NCBI GenBank assembly: GCA_024398595.1
Contig: JAKSIX010000011.1
Location: 1-48,802, forward strand
Direction of reading: 5' to 3'
Origin: Bacteroidaceae bacterium
GTDB lineage: Bacteria; Bacteroidota; Bacteroidia; Bacteroidales; Bacteroidaceae
Length of the DNA stretch: 48,802 nucleotides
Under the pieces are notes generated by a model that had not been told where the DNA came from, did not search any database, and worked only from the letters and a program-made list of their open reading frames with translations. The translations under genes and the position numbers were made by a program. Positions 17,486-26,647 of this stretch are shown here, one piece after another. The first letter of the stretch is position 1, and the number at the start of each line of letters is the position of its first letter.

Positions 17486-18532
17486 TCAATCATTATCAGG
17501 TTCCACAACAACTTCCTCTACCACGAATGAGAATCTGCGCTCGTCTATCTCGTCCGGCAGCTGCAACGAATATACGGCAGCCTCCATCCTGCGCATCAGA
17601 TTTTTCTTCTCCTCGCCGGGAGCATACACAAATGCCTCGGCCACTACGACCCTGCCGTTCTTCTCATCGACACGGCTCACCGATACGAACGGGCCACCCA
17701 TATCATAGTTCTTCATCTCCCATAATCCTCTGGCTATCTGGGCATAGCGTCCGCGAAGCTCACTGTCAGTCACATCCACGTATGGCCTTGCGGTCTGCAT
17801 ATACTGTCCGTCTTTAGGTCCCGGTATGTTCACCTTCATCACAGAGTCGCGCTTGTTCAGGCAGTATTCCCCGGTAAATGTCTCCGGATCCGTGTATGGG
17901 TATGAATAAACCACGAAACTCATGTCACGGTAGCCTCGGTCGGTTGATGCCCAGAAGAAATCCTTTGCGGTCTTGGTCTTGGTGAGTTCAACCGGCACCC
18001 AAACGTCACAACCGAACTGATTCTGAACCTTCTCCTGCACGAAATCGCTGTGTTTCTCCTTGAGCAGGTCAATCTCCCAGTTCATATCAGCCCTCGTGAA
18101 GAAATCCACCACGTTCTGACCATACTCGCCAAGATACTCCTTCAGAGACTCCGAATCCGGAGCCTGAAGCGTCATTATCATCTGCGGAGCTGCATACACA
18201 TTGCGCGAGAACTTAATCTTGGGGGCAGTGAAGGTCCTGTCAATATTGACAATGATTATGTTGCGGCAATAGCGCAGTGTACTGCCGTACGACTGGCTTG
18301 CAATCTTCGAGACCTCGAACGACTCCTCCACCTGCGGCAGTCCGGGTACAGGCTGTTCCAGCAATGCAGTCAATGAATCCACCAGCCCGTCCTGAAAATA
18401 CTCCGTATCCGCCACAAGCAGAATCTCGTAAGGCTTGCCGGACGATGTAGGCTTCATTGAGCCTCCTTTTCCGTTACCTCCACAGGCACCCATAATGAGA
18501 GCAGTGGCTAAAATCAAGAAATACCTGTTCAT
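17486..18532 (-). CDS. DUF4837 family lipoprotein
   Basis: 348 residues with lipoprotein signal MNRYFLILATALIMGAC (C17), followed by a Gly/Ser-rich tether. The rest is soluble and matches the Bacteroidota-only DUF4837 family (YEILLVADTEYFQDGLVDSL near the start; a second related half near DFFWASTDRGYRDMSFVVYS). Function is unknown; it is conserved next to rlmN and pdxA, so it is probably a core envelope protein. Its start is 28 bases after the rlmN stop. Confidence 0.85.
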   Translation of the reverse strand: MNRYFLILATALIMGACGGNGKGGSMKPTSSGKPYEILLVADTEYFQDGLVDSLTALLEQPVPGLPQVEESFEVSKIASQSYGSTLRYCRNIIIVNIDRTFTAPKIKFSRNVYAAPQMIMTLQAPDSESLKEYLGEYGQNVVDFFTRADMNWEIDLLKEKHSDFVQEKVQNQFGCDVWVPVELTKTKTAKDFFWASTDRGYRDMSFVVYSYPYTDPETFTGEYCLNKRDSVMKVNIPGPKDGQYMQTARPYVDVTDSELRGRYAQIARGLWEMKNYDMGGPFVSVSRVDEKNGRVVVAEAFVYAPGEEKKNLMRRMEAAVYSLQLPDEIDERRFSFVVEEVVVEPDND

Positions 18533-18560
18533 ATTGTTCTTCTATTATATTATATTATAT

Positions 18561-19592
18561 TTATTGATTTTTCCCGGCGGTGTTGAGCATTCCGCAGGCA
18601 GCCCATACATCTTCGCCACGCGATGCACGTATCGAGGCGAACACTCCGTGTCCTGTCAGACAGTCGCGGAAAACCAGCATATTCTCATCGGGCGATGTCC
18701 TGAGCGGGCTGTCCGGTATGGCGTGAAAGCGTATCAGATTGACGCGGCAGCTCAAGCCTTCGAGCGCACGCACAAGTTTCTTCGCATCAGCCTCCGTATC
18801 GTTCACATTCTGGAACATCGTGTATTCAAATGACAGTCTGCGCTGATGGCTGAAGTCATAGCCGCGCAGAACCTCCAGCATTTCGGTCATCGAAAACGCC
18901 TTCTCGGCTGGTACCAGCTGTACACGCTGCTCCGGTGTAGGCGCGTGCAGGCTCACAGCCACGTGGCATTCGCAGCCCTCCACCAGCTGCTTCAATTCAC
19001 GGCGCAGCCCGACAGTCGATATCGTTATCCTGTGCGGACTCCATCCGAAGCCCCATTTTGATGTCAATATCTCCACCACAGTCAGCACGTTCTGCAGGTT
19101 GTCCAGAGGCTCACCCATTCCCATAAAAACGATATTGGTAAGTCGCTGCTTCTCCGGCAATGACAGAATCTGGTTCAATATCTCACCTGCCGTCAGGCTG
19201 TAGGCATATTTCTGACGGCCTGTCATACAGAACACACATCCCATCTTGCAACCGACCTGCGATGATATGCAGAGCGTCGCCCTATCCCCTTCGGGAATGA
19301 ATACGGCCTCAACACTGCGGCCTCCATCCACAGGAAACAGATACTTCTTCGTGCCGTCAGCCGACTCCACGAATGTGAGCGGGGCAGCCAGCCCGATGTC
19401 ATATCTCTCAGCCAGTGCCGAGCGGAACTTCAGTGATATGTTGCTCATTGCATCTATTGACGCAACCTGCTTTCCATAGAGCCAGCCAGCCATCTGCCCG
19501 GCAGCAAAACCCGGCATTCCGACAGAGGCCGCAACCTCCTTCAGCTGCGTCAGAGTCATTCCAACAAGAGACATTCTACCACTCATAACCAT
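18561..19592 (-). CDS. rlmN: Dual-specificity RNA methyltransferase RlmN
   Basis: Radical SAM enzyme that methylates C2 of A2503 in 23S rRNA and A37 of some tRNAs; 343 residues. The 4Fe-4S motif is [16 protein letters not shown] follows, and the methyl-carrying cysteine is in AACGML near the C-terminus. The N-terminal helical part ([28 protein letters not shown]) is the usual accessory domain. The first 6-12 residues are uncertain, since ATGs at 19586 and 19574 are alternatives. First gene of the rlmN-DUF4837-pdxA-lipid operon. Confidence 0.95.
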   Translation of the reverse strand: MVMSGRMSLVGMTLTQLKEVAASVGMPGFAAGQMAGWLYGKQVASIDAMSNISLKFRSALAERYDIGLAAPLTFVESADGTKKYLFPVDGGRSVEAVFIPEGDRATLCISSQVGCKMGCVFCMTGRQKYAYSLTAGEILNQILSLPEKQRLTNIVFMGMGEPLDNLQNVLTVVEILTSKWGFGWSPHRITISTVGLRRELKQLVEGCECHVAVSLHAPTPEQRVQLVPAEKAFSMTEMLEVLRGYDFSHQRRLSFEYTMFQNVNDTEADAKKLVRALEGLSCRVNLIRFHAIPDSPLRTSPDENMLVFRDCLTGHGVFASIRASRGEDVWAACGMLNTAGKNQ

Positions 19593-19704
19593 TTAACTTT
19601 GCTAAGTTACGCAATAGATTCTATAATCGGGAATACTGCTGGTCTTTTTTGTCTTTTCAAAGACTTCTGCAGGATTCCGTACTGTCTGATATGCAGATAT
19701 TGTG

Positions 19705-19712
19705 TATATTTG
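19705..19712 (+). promoter_or_regulatory. Promoter -7 box of the glycosyltransferase gene
   Basis: TATATTTG fits TAnnTTTG and is 18 bases before the ATG at 19731. A second box, TAACTTTG, lies at 19594-19601, so two start sites are possible. Confidence 0.5.
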
Positions 19713-19730
19713 TTTCAATACGACAATACG

Positions 19731-21068
19731 ATGGAAGGAATTGATTACATAAGGATTTCCAAATACGGAAAAACAGCGGAGATACGGGAGTTGTTATCCC
19801 AGTATAAATCCGACTACATAATATTTGTCGCAGGAGACTTTTCAGGAAGCGACTGTGAGGAAGAACTGATAAAGGCTATGGAAGAGACCGGTGCAGGAAT
19901 AGTCTATTCGGATTTGTGGCGCAATACCGACGGAAAGGCCGTACTCCATCCGCTATGCGACTGGCAGAAAGGCAGTCTGCGCGATGACTTCGATTTCGGG
20001 GAGATGATGCTCGTGTCGCGCGATGCCGTTAACTGGTATCTTGCACAGTCATTGCAGGAATTCCGGTTCGCCGGATTCTACCAGTTCTGGCTCACCGTTT
20101 CGGAAAAGTTCGCCATCAGACATATCAGCAAGGCACTTTACACTGTGACCGAGACCGACACGCGCGCGTCCGGCCAGAAGCAGTTCGACTACGTGAATCC
20201 GCGCAACCGCGAGGTACAGATTGAGATGGAAGCCGCCTGCACGGAGCACCTGCACCGCATCGGTGCGCTGGTATCGCCGGAGAATCTGAAAAGTGTCGAT
20301 TTCAGCGCTTCCGAAACGGATTTCGCCAACACCGCATCCGTGATAATACCCGTCCGCAACCGTGTCCGCACCATACGCGATGCCGTGGAGTCCGCATTAT
20401 CGCAGCAGACCGCTTTTCCGTTCAATGTAATCGTGGTAGATAACCACTCCACCGACGGAACGACAGATATTCTGAAAGAACTGCGGGAGACCGACACCCG
20501 CGTAGTCCATATCATCCCGGAGCGCGATGACCTCGGCATTGGCGGCTGCTGGGATCTGGCCATACGCGACAGCCGCTGCGGACGTTTCGCAGTGCAGCTT
20601 GACAGCGACGACCTGTATAGCAGTCCGGCCACTCTCCAGACAATAATAGACAAATTCTACGCTGAGCAGTGTGCAATGGTGATAGGCAGCTACCGTATGT
20701 GCGATTTCGACCTCAACACACTTCCGCCCGGAATCATCGACCACCGCGAATGGACTGACAGCAACGGTATGAACAATGCCCTGAGGATAAACGGTCTGGG
20801 TGCGCCACGTGCGTTCTACACCCCTGTAGTACGTCAGATAGGCTTCCCCAATGTAAGCTATGGTGAGGACTATGCTGTCGGCATCACCATCAGCGGCCAA
20901 TACCGCATAGGCCGCATCTTCGATGAGCTGTACCTGTGCCGCCGCTGGGAAGGCAACAGCGATGCCGCCCTCAGTCCGGAGAAAATCTGTGCGAACAACA
21001 CCTACAAGGACTCGCTCCGCACCGCCGAACTCACCCGGCGAGCCCCAGCTGCTCCGCCTTCCCGCTGA
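19731..21068 (+). CDS. Two-part family 2 glycosyltransferase
   Basis: 445 residues from the ATG at 19731. Residues about 1-190 look like a degenerate GT-A half ([10 protein letters not shown]...GIVYSDLW). The C-terminal half is a full GT2 domain: [30 protein letters not shown], the DxD-type LDSDD, and SYGEDYAVG. Such enzymes transfer an activated sugar, usually to lipid or polysaccharide, on the cytoplasmic membrane face. No transmembrane segment is seen. As I recall, Bacteroidales relatives of this gene sit next to a DUF4922 gene and a SpoIID gene; here that fusion is 13.6 kb downstream. The tail is Ala/Pro/Arg-rich and short. Confidence 0.85.
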   Translation: MEGIDYIRISKYGKTAEIRELLSQYKSDYIIFVAGDFSGSDCEEELIKAMEETGAGIVYSDLWRNTDGKAVLHPLCDWQKGSLRDDFDFGEMMLVSRDAVNWYLAQSLQEFRFAGFYQFWLTVSEKFAIRHISKALYTVTETDTRASGQKQFDYVNPRNREVQIEMEAACTEHLHRIGALVSPENLKSVDFSASETDFANTASVIIPVRNRVRTIRDAVESALSQQTAFPFNVIVVDNHSTDGTTDILKELRETDTRVVHIIPERDDLGIGGCWDLAIRDSRCGRFAVQLDSDDLYSSPATLQTIIDKFYAEQCAMVIGSYRMCDFDLNTLPPGIIDHREWTDSNGMNNALRINGLGAPRAFYTPVVRQIGFPNVSYGEDYAVGITISGQYRIGRIFDELYLCRRWEGNSDAALSPEKICANNTYKDSLRTAELTRRAPAAPPSR

Positions 21069-21116
21069 AGCAATTCACGTTTTTGTTGACAGACCTGAAA
21101 CTTTCAACATTTTGCA

Positions 21117-21147
21117 TTGGCAGTCCCGTTTTCTGCCCGTACTTTTG
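21117..21147 (+). promoter_or_regulatory. Promoter of the Rpn-family gene
   Basis: TTG (21117-21119), 20 bases, then TACTTTTG (21140-21147) is a near-perfect Bacteroidota promoter, 33 bases before the ATG at 21181. Confidence 0.65.
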
Positions 21148-21180
21148 CGAATCTATTAACCATCAAAAATTTCGGATACT

Positions 21181-22344
21181 ATGACAGACACAGAAAGCGA
21201 ATTGGCAATAGGACGCTATTGCGACTTGACGAACGATGTTGCGTTCCAATGGATTTTCGGACGCGAGGAGAACAAAGACCTGCTCATAGCACTGCTCAGC
21301 GGGCTGATTACGGACAGGAGAATCAGGGATTTGAAATTCTACAAGCAGAGGCAGATGCCGTTCTCCAAGGAGCTGAAGAAGAGCGTGTTCGATGTGTCGT
21401 GCAGGACTGACGACGGTTCGTACATTGACGTGGAGGTGCAGGTGAGGAAGCAGGACAGGTTCGAGGACAGATGCCTCTACTACTCGACATTCAACATCCA
21501 GGGCCAGATCAGAGAGTCGGCGGAGGAATACAGGCTGAAGCCTGTGTATGTGGTGTCGATAGACGGCTTCACGCGCAACCACGGAGACGGATGGGACGGA
21601 AGGGTGATTTCTCACTACGTGATAGAGGAAAGTGAGGTGCACGAGATGATGACGGACAGCCTGCACTTCATATATGTGGAGCTGCCTGCATTCAACAAAG
21701 GCTGGGAGGAGATAGACAACGACAAGGACAGGTTTCTGTACTGCATAAAGCACCTGCACGAGATGGACGAGCTGCCGGAGGGTTTCACCGACGGTATATG
21801 GGAAAGGTTCACGAGACAGTGCGAGCTGGCGGAGATGCCTGCGGAAATAAAGGAAGAATATATCAACACTATGACAACAGAAATAGACAGAAGGGCGCAG
21901 GATTTATACGCAAAAAGAGAAGCACGTAAGCTTCGCGAAGAAATACGTAAGGAACGCGAAGAAATGCTCAAAGAAAAAAGTCAGCTTCGTGAGGAGAAAA
22001 GTCAGCTTCGTGAGGAGAAAAGTCAGCTTCGTGAGGAGAAAAGTCAACTTTGCAAAGAGAAAAGTCAACTTTGCAAAGAGAAAAGTCAACTTCACGAAGA
22101 AGAAAACAAACTTCACGAAGAAGAAAACAAACTTCGCGAAGAAGAAAACAAACTTCGCGAAGAAGAAAACGAACTTCGCGAAGAGAAAAGAACCGCACGT
22201 GCAGAAGGCCGTGCGGAAGGTCGCGAAGAAGGAGAGCTCAAAGCGAAACTTGATGATGCAGGCAAACTGAAAGCAGCCGGCATTCCAATTGATATAATTT
22301 GTCAGTGTACGGGTTTAAGCCCGGAGCAGGTATCAGAATTGTAA
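21181..22344 (+). CDS. Rpn-family PD-(D/E)XK nuclease/putative transposase with heptad repeats
   Basis: 387 residues. The N-terminal domain (LTNDVAFQWIFG; SVFDVSCRTDDGSYIDVEVQ; YYSTFNIQGQI) is the PD-(D/E)XK nuclease of the Rpn/PDDEXK transposase family, with Asp and the EVQ form of the ExK motif. These proteins promote RecA-independent recombination and have been linked to phage defence. From about residue 240 a charged coiled coil runs through ten seven-residue repeats (EKSQLRE/EENKLRE type). The C-terminus, IDIICQCTGLSPEQVSEL, is the family tail. The coiled coil is much longer than usual because of DNA-level duplication. It overlaps the convergent dehydrogenase gene by 12 bases. A second member lies at the right edge of the window. 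Confidence 0.85.
   Translation: MTDTESELAIGRYCDLTNDVAFQWIFGREENKDLLIALLSGLITDRRIRDLKFYKQRQMPFSKELKKSVFDVSCRTDDGSYIDVEVQVRKQDRFEDRCLYYSTFNIQGQIRESAEEYRLKPVYVVSIDGFTRNHGDGWDGRVISHYVIEESEVHEMMTDSLHFIYVELPAFNKGWEEIDNDKDRFLYCIKHLHEMDELPEGFTDGIWERFTRQCELAEMPAEIKEEYINTMTTEIDRRAQDLYAKREARKLREEIRKEREEMLKEKSQLREEKSQLREEKSQLREEKSQLCKEKSQLCKEKSQLHEEENKLHEEENKLREEENKLREEENELREEKRTARAEGRAEGREEGELKAKLDDAGKLKAAGIPIDIICQCTGLSPEQVSEL
21973..22182 (+). repeat. 21-bp minisatellite inside the Rpn gene
   Basis: Ten tandem 21-bp units in frame, each coding seven residues. Identical or near-identical units occur in runs: three EKSQLRE, two EKSQLCK, one EKSQLHE, one EENKLHE, two EENKLRE, one EENELRE. This indicates recent stepwise duplication by slippage. 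Gain or loss of units keeps the frame and changes coiled-coil length by one heptad. Confidence 0.92.
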
Positions 22345-23358
22345 GAACTGCACAAGGATGCGGAACACCTTGCCGGGAGCCTGATTCCAGCGCTCCATAG
22401 CATCGGCTGCGGTCTCCGGAGTCTCTACGCTGCTGATAAATTCGGAGGCAGGGAAATCAGATGTCTGCATATAATGTATCACGGCACGGAAATCCGCCGG
22501 TTTGGCATTGCGCGAGCCACGGATGTCAAGTTCCTTCTGGACAAACAGCTTCGTAAGCAGTTCGGTAGTACCAGGGGCGTAACCGATAAGCGTGACACGT
22601 CCGGTAAACGACACATTCTCAATGGCCTGTTGCTGGGTCATAGAATTTCCTACAGCCTCTATCACAACATCAGGGCCGAGATTGGAGGTCAGTTCCATCA
22701 GCCTGTCGTGAATGTTCTCCTTCAGCGTATTGATTGTATAGGCGGCACCTACACGATGAGCCAGTTCCAGCTTTCTGTCATCAATATCCGACGCTATGAC
22801 TGTGGCTCCGCGCAAAGACGCACGGACGATGGCACCCATACCGACCATTCCGCAACCTATTACCCAGACTATGTCCGTATCCGTCACCGCCGCACGGTTC
22901 ACGGCGTGGAATCCCACGCTCATAGGCTCAATCAGGGCTATGCTCTTCGGAGAAAGCCCGGGAGCCTGTATTATCTTACCCCATGGAACGGCAATGTATT
23001 CGCGCATTGCGCCGTCGCGCTGCACGCCCATAGTCTCGTTATGCTCACAGGCATTGCTGCGCTCGTTGAGGCAAGCCTTGCAATGACCGCAACCGGTATA
23101 TGGATTGACAGTGACCCTCATTCCGGGCAGGACTGCAGCCGGCACATTGTTGCCGGTTTTCACGACTGTAGCACTTACCTCATGACCGGGAATGACCTGA
23201 GGCTTGGCCATAGCATTGCGCCCGCGATAGGTATTCAGGTCACTTCCGCAGAAGCCCACATAATCGATTCTCAACAGCACCTCATCATCGCCCATATCAG
23301 GCTCCGGCAGGGAAATAACCTTGATGCATCCCTGTTCGGCAATTTGCAAAGCTTTCAT
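22333..23358 (-). CDS. Zinc-dependent alcohol (polyol/sugar-acid) dehydrogenase
   Basis: 341 residues, medium-chain dehydrogenase. Catalytic zinc ligands C37, H59-E60 and E144; structural zinc cysteines C90, C93, C96 and C104; Rossmann VIGCGMVGMG followed by an Asp (ASDID) pointing to NAD. The segment RGSRNAKPADF recalls sorbitol/L-galactonate 5-dehydrogenase relatives (LgoD type). Last gene of a minus-strand operon with FucP, an amidohydrolase and an aldo/keto reductase. A role in oxidising L-fuconate or a related acid is inferred. The last three codons are antisense to the end of the Rpn gene, so the C-terminus may have been altered by that neighbour. Confidence 0.85.
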   Translation of the reverse strand: MKALQIAEQGCIKVISLPEPDMGDDEVLLRIDYVGFCGSDLNTYRGRNAMAKPQVIPGHEVSATVVKTGNNVPAAVLPGMRVTVNPYTGCGHCKACLNERSNACEHNETMGVQRDGAMREYIAVPWGKIIQAPGLSPKSIALIEPMSVGFHAVNRAAVTDTDIVWVIGCGMVGMGAIVRASLRGATVIASDIDDRKLELAHRVGAAYTINTLKENIHDRLMELTSNLGPDVVIEAVGNSMTQQQAIENVSFTGRVTLIGYAPGTTELLTKLFVQKELDIRGSRNAKPADFRAVIHYMQTSDFPASEFISSVETPETAADAMERWNQAPGKVFRILVQFLQF

Positions 23359-23360
23359 TG

Positions 23361-24617
23361 TCAGTCTGTAATTTTATGTCCTTTCCAACCGTAGAATGCG
23401 CACACCGCGAAACATATCATCGGCACGATGTATGCGATATGATAAATCTGCTCCGAGGAGTGCATTATGTATGCCGTGAATTGAGGCACGCAGGCATTGC
23501 CCACGATTGCCATCACCAGGAATGCCGATGCGCTCTTGGTCTGCTCGCCAAGACCTGCGATGGCCAGTGAGAACTGCGTAGGATACATTATCGACATAAA
23601 GAACGATACGGCCAGCATCGCATATATTCCCACCATTCCGCCGAACACGGTGATTATCACGCACAGCAGCACGTTGACAATGGCGTAGAGGCAGAGAAGT
23701 TTCTGCGGAGCTATCCTGACCATAAGCATAGTGCCTATCCAACGGCCCAGCAGGAAGCAGAGCATATAGATTCCGAAAAATGTGGTGGCCACGGACTCAC
23801 TCAGTCCGGCGTATGTACAACAATATACAAGGAACAGGCTGTTCACGGCAGTCTGGCCTCCGTTATAGAAAAACTGTGCGATGACGCCCCATTTTACGTG
23901 GTGACGGCGTAGCACGGAGAAGTCTATCAGCTTCTGCCCTGCACGTGCGGAATTGTCATTGTTCTCATCGCCTATCTTCGGAAGCTTGACTATGATGAAG
24001 CATACGGCAACAATCAGCAGAACTGCGGCCAGTATCAGATACGGCAGCTTCATTGACTCCGTCTCAACATTGACAAAGCCGTCCCAGCCACCCGGATAGT
24101 CTGCAGGAAGAGTCTCGCGTGTATAGTCGTTCCCGCTCAGAACCAGCTTGCTCAGGAACATCGCCGAGATGAATGCGCCGAGACCGTTGAACGACTGCGC
24201 CAGGTTCAGGCGGCGCGGAGCGGTATCAGGATTGCCCAATGCCGTAACGTAGGGATTGGCCGATGTCTCTAAGAAACACATACCCGTTGCAATCACGAAG
24301 AATACGCAGAGATATGCCCAGTATTCTTTAACCATAGCCGCAGGAATGAACAGCAGACCGCCAATGCCCGCAATCAGCAGACCGCACACAACGCCGAACT
24401 TGTAGGAATAGCGCTTCATCAGCATAGCGATAGGTATCGGGAAGATGAAGTAGGCCAGCCAGTAGGCCGACTCGGTGAACGATGCCTCGAACGTGTTGAG
24501 TTCGCAGGTCTTCATCAGCTGGCGTATCATCGTAGGCAACAGGTTACTGCTTATCGCCCACATAAAGAACAACGAGAACACAAGTGCCAACGGCAGGATA
24601 TTCTTTTTCTCTTTCAT
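23361..24617 (-). CDS. fucP: Fucose permease-like MFS transporter (FucP family)
   Basis: 418 residues with about 12 membrane segments. Family hallmarks: FFMWAISSNLLPTMIRQL in helix 1, FLETSANPYVTALG, LNLAQSFNGLGAF, and SIMYPTQFSLAI. FucP imports L-fucose (also L-galactose or D-arabinose) with protons across the inner membrane. It starts 12 bases after the amidohydrolase stop and ends 2 bases before the dehydrogenase start, so the four genes are one operon. Substrate assignment rests on family and neighbours. Confidence 0.88.
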   Translation of the reverse strand: MKEKKNILPLALVFSLFFMWAISSNLLPTMIRQLMKTCELNTFEASFTESAYWLAYFIFPIPIAMLMKRYSYKFGVVCGLLIAGIGGLLFIPAAMVKEYWAYLCVFFVIATGMCFLETSANPYVTALGNPDTAPRRLNLAQSFNGLGAFISAMFLSKLVLSGNDYTRETLPADYPGGWDGFVNVETESMKLPYLILAAVLLIVAVCFIIVKLPKIGDENNDNSARAGQKLIDFSVLRRHHVKWGVIAQFFYNGGQTAVNSLFLVYCCTYAGLSESVATTFFGIYMLCFLLGRWIGTMLMVRIAPQKLLCLYAIVNVLLCVIITVFGGMVGIYAMLAVSFFMSIMYPTQFSLAIAGLGEQTKSASAFLVMAIVGNACVPQFTAYIMHSSEQIYHIAYIVPMICFAVCAFYGWKGHKITD

Positions 24618-24629
24618 AATTATGGAATT

Positions 24630-25547
24630 TTATTCGGACATATTCTTAATGTAAGGAAGTTCCACAAGGTCGTGGAATCCGTAGAATCGCGCGGCATTGC
24701 CGCCGAGGAACATTTCTTTCTCTGTATCAGCCAGATCCTTTGACTTGACAATGAAGTCGTACGACATCTTGTAGGTTATGGCACAGATGGTACGCGGATA
24801 GTCCGAGCCCCACATCAGTTTGTCAATGCCCACCAGGTCGATGGCCTCACGTATGGCACGCACCGCCGACGGATACGGATAGAACTCCGCATTGAAAAGC
24901 CAGGTGATGCCACCGCTCTCCACCATCACATTCGGATTCCGGGCAAGCTTTATCTGCTCCTGCCAGCCATCGCGCGTGACAAAGCCGAAATGGCCTATGG
25001 CAATTTTCAGATTCGGACACTCTGCAATGACTTCGCGCATTTCCGCGAGCTGGGTCTCACCCTCCGCAAGATCAATCAGCAGAATCACTCCCCGCGATTC
25101 CATCAGGCGGAACATACGCATCATCTCGTCAGAATTCAGCATTATGCGTCCGTGAGAAGTTTCCAGCCTGTGGGCAGGTATCTTCAACGCCTTGAATCCC
25201 TGCCCGATATATTTGCTTGCCTCCGCAAGGAAGCCCGGCTCATACGAGCTGCACATTGCCGACACCAGAAAACGGTCCGGCCACTGTTTCTGAACAGTTC
25301 CCAGATATTCAGTCTGATTACCGTCAATGAACTCCTGTGTTATGACGGCCGCGCTGACCTGCGCATAGTCCATATTTGCGAGGAAAACCTCTGCGGAATT
25401 ACGGCCGTCTATCATAAACGGCGGCAGCATCTGCACTTCCCCGTCCAGGAAAAACGAGCGGCCACGTGTGGTAGTGCGTATCGGCTTGCCGTCCCAGACC
25501 GTGTCCTGACGGAGCCACAGATGCGCGTGTGCATCGACAATCTGCAT
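24630..25547 (-). CDS. Amidohydrolase family 2 protein (probable L-fuconolactonase)
   Basis: 305 residues, TIM-barrel metal hydrolase. Metal ligands H7 and H9 in VDAHAHLW, later His in AIGHFGF and Asp in MWGSDYPRT. Close in pattern to sugar-acid lactonases of the L-fucono- or L-rhamnono-lactonase group, which open the lactone produced by a sugar 1-dehydrogenase. The gene is five bases behind the aldo/keto reductase that would make such a lactone and just before a fucose-type permease. Decarboxylase members of the family are the main alternative. Confidence 0.82.
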   Translation of the reverse strand: MQIVDAHAHLWLRQDTVWDGKPIRTTTRGRSFFLDGEVQMLPPFMIDGRNSAEVFLANMDYAQVSAAVITQEFIDGNQTEYLGTVQKQWPDRFLVSAMCSSYEPGFLAEASKYIGQGFKALKIPAHRLETSHGRIMLNSDEMMRMFRLMESRGVILLIDLAEGETQLAEMREVIAECPNLKIAIGHFGFVTRDGWQEQIKLARNPNVMVESGGITWLFNAEFYPYPSAVRAIREAIDLVGIDKLMWGSDYPRTICAITYKMSYDFIVKSKDLADTEKEMFLGGNAARFYGFHDLVELPYIKNMSE

Positions 25548-25552
25548 ATCCG

Positions 25553-26488
25553 TCAGGAGTTCTTCCAGCGTGAATACATCTGGTCGCCTATAATCTCGCG
25601 CACCTTCGCCACCAGCTGCTCATCCAAAGGCTCACCCACCCAATCAATGTTTTTCTTCACATTCTCAGGATTGGCCGATGAGAAAAGTGTCGTGGTGATA
25701 CGCGGATTGTTCGATGTAGAATACTGCATGGCCAGTTTCTCAATCGGATAGCCTACGCTCTCGCAATACTCTGCGGCACGCTTGCAGGCAGCCTGCAGAG
25801 CCGGTACAGCCGGATGCCAGTCAGGAGCTCCGCGCTTGGTCAGCAGTCCCATAGCGACAGGCGAAGCATTGATCACACCTATTCCGCGTTCCTCGAAGAA
25901 GGGCAGATATTTCAGTATGAGGTCATCGTTCAGGCAATAGTGGCAGAAGCAAAGAATGCTCTCCACAGTACCTGCCGGCACGTGTTCAATCACCCACGTG
26001 ATGTTCTCCGGCTGAAGGTCTGTGATACCCACATGGCTGACCACGCCCTCATCGCGCAGCTCCGCCAGTGCCGGCAGAGTCTCCTCCGCCACCTGATGCA
26101 GGTCAGCGAACTCAATGTCGTGAACATTTATCAGATCAATATGGTCAATGTTCAGGCGTTCCATACTCTCATAGACACTCTCTTTGGCACGCTTCGCAGA
26201 GTAGTCCCAGGTATTCACGCCGTCCTTTCCGTAGCGTCCGACCTTCGTTGACAGATAGTATTTGTCACGCGGAATTTCCTTCAGCGCCTTGCCCAGCACG
26301 GTCTCTGCCTTATAATGTCCGTAATACGGAGACACGTCAATGAAGTTGATGCCGTTATCCACCGCAGTATGCACGGCCCTGATGCCTTCCTGCTCCTTGA
26401 TGTCGTGAAACACGCCTCCCAGAGAAGAGGCACCGAAACTCAGATTGGAGACCTTCATACCGGTCTTGCCCAGCTCATTATATACCAT
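25553..26488 (-). CDS. Aldo/keto reductase (probable L-fucose/L-galactose 1-dehydrogenase)
   Basis: 311 residues, (beta/alpha)8 barrel. Catalytic Asp-Tyr-Lys set: D and Y in DVSPYYGHY, Lys in STKVGRYGKD, and His in NVHDIE. The pattern LGKTGMKVSNLSFGASSLGG is that of D-threo-aldose/L-galactose dehydrogenases, which oxidise C1 of L-fucose or L-galactose to the lactone with NAD(P). First gene of the operon, followed by lactonase, permease and a second dehydrogenase. A reductase role on another aldehyde cannot be excluded. Confidence 0.85.
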   Translation of the reverse strand: MVYNELGKTGMKVSNLSFGASSLGGVFHDIKEQEGIRAVHTAVDNGINFIDVSPYYGHYKAETVLGKALKEIPRDKYYLSTKVGRYGKDGVNTWDYSAKRAKESVYESMERLNIDHIDLINVHDIEFADLHQVAEETLPALAELRDEGVVSHVGITDLQPENITWVIEHVPAGTVESILCFCHYCLNDDLILKYLPFFEERGIGVINASPVAMGLLTKRGAPDWHPAVPALQAACKRAAEYCESVGYPIEKLAMQYSTSNNPRITTTLFSSANPENVKKNIDWVGEPLDEQLVAKVREIIGDQMYSRWKNS

Positions 26489-26515
26489 ATCTTTACTTTT
26501 TAGAAATATCAGTCA

Positions 26516-26523
26516 CGAAGATA
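26516..26523 (-). promoter_or_regulatory. Possible promoter -7 box of the fucose-type operon
   Basis: Minus-strand TATCTTCG is one base from TAnnTTTG and about 28 bases before the reductase ATG. No clear -33 TTG is seen. No regulator gene is adjacent. Confidence 0.4.
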
Positions 26524-26567
26524 CGCAAACTATTTCTTATACAGCACCTTTTTTTCACTATTTGGTA

Positions 26568-26598
26568 TTGGCAAAAATGAAGGAAGATACTATTTTTG
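26568..26598 (+). promoter_or_regulatory. hsdR promoter
   Basis: TTG (26568-26570), 20 bases, TATTTTTG (26591-26598) is a consensus Bacteroidota promoter, 50 bases before the hsdR ATG at 26648 and divergent from the fucose-type operon. Confidence 0.65.
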
Positions 26599-26647
26599 CA
26601 TAAAATGGCTGTTCAGCTAAATTCAAAGCAATAGATGTTGTCACCGC

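Noticed and set aside
21904-22198. Antisense repetitive hydrophobic frames (repeats like KLTFLLT) opposite the Rpn gene
   Set aside because: Produced by reading the 21-bp minisatellite on the other strand; no start signal, and the forward frame has the real family domains.
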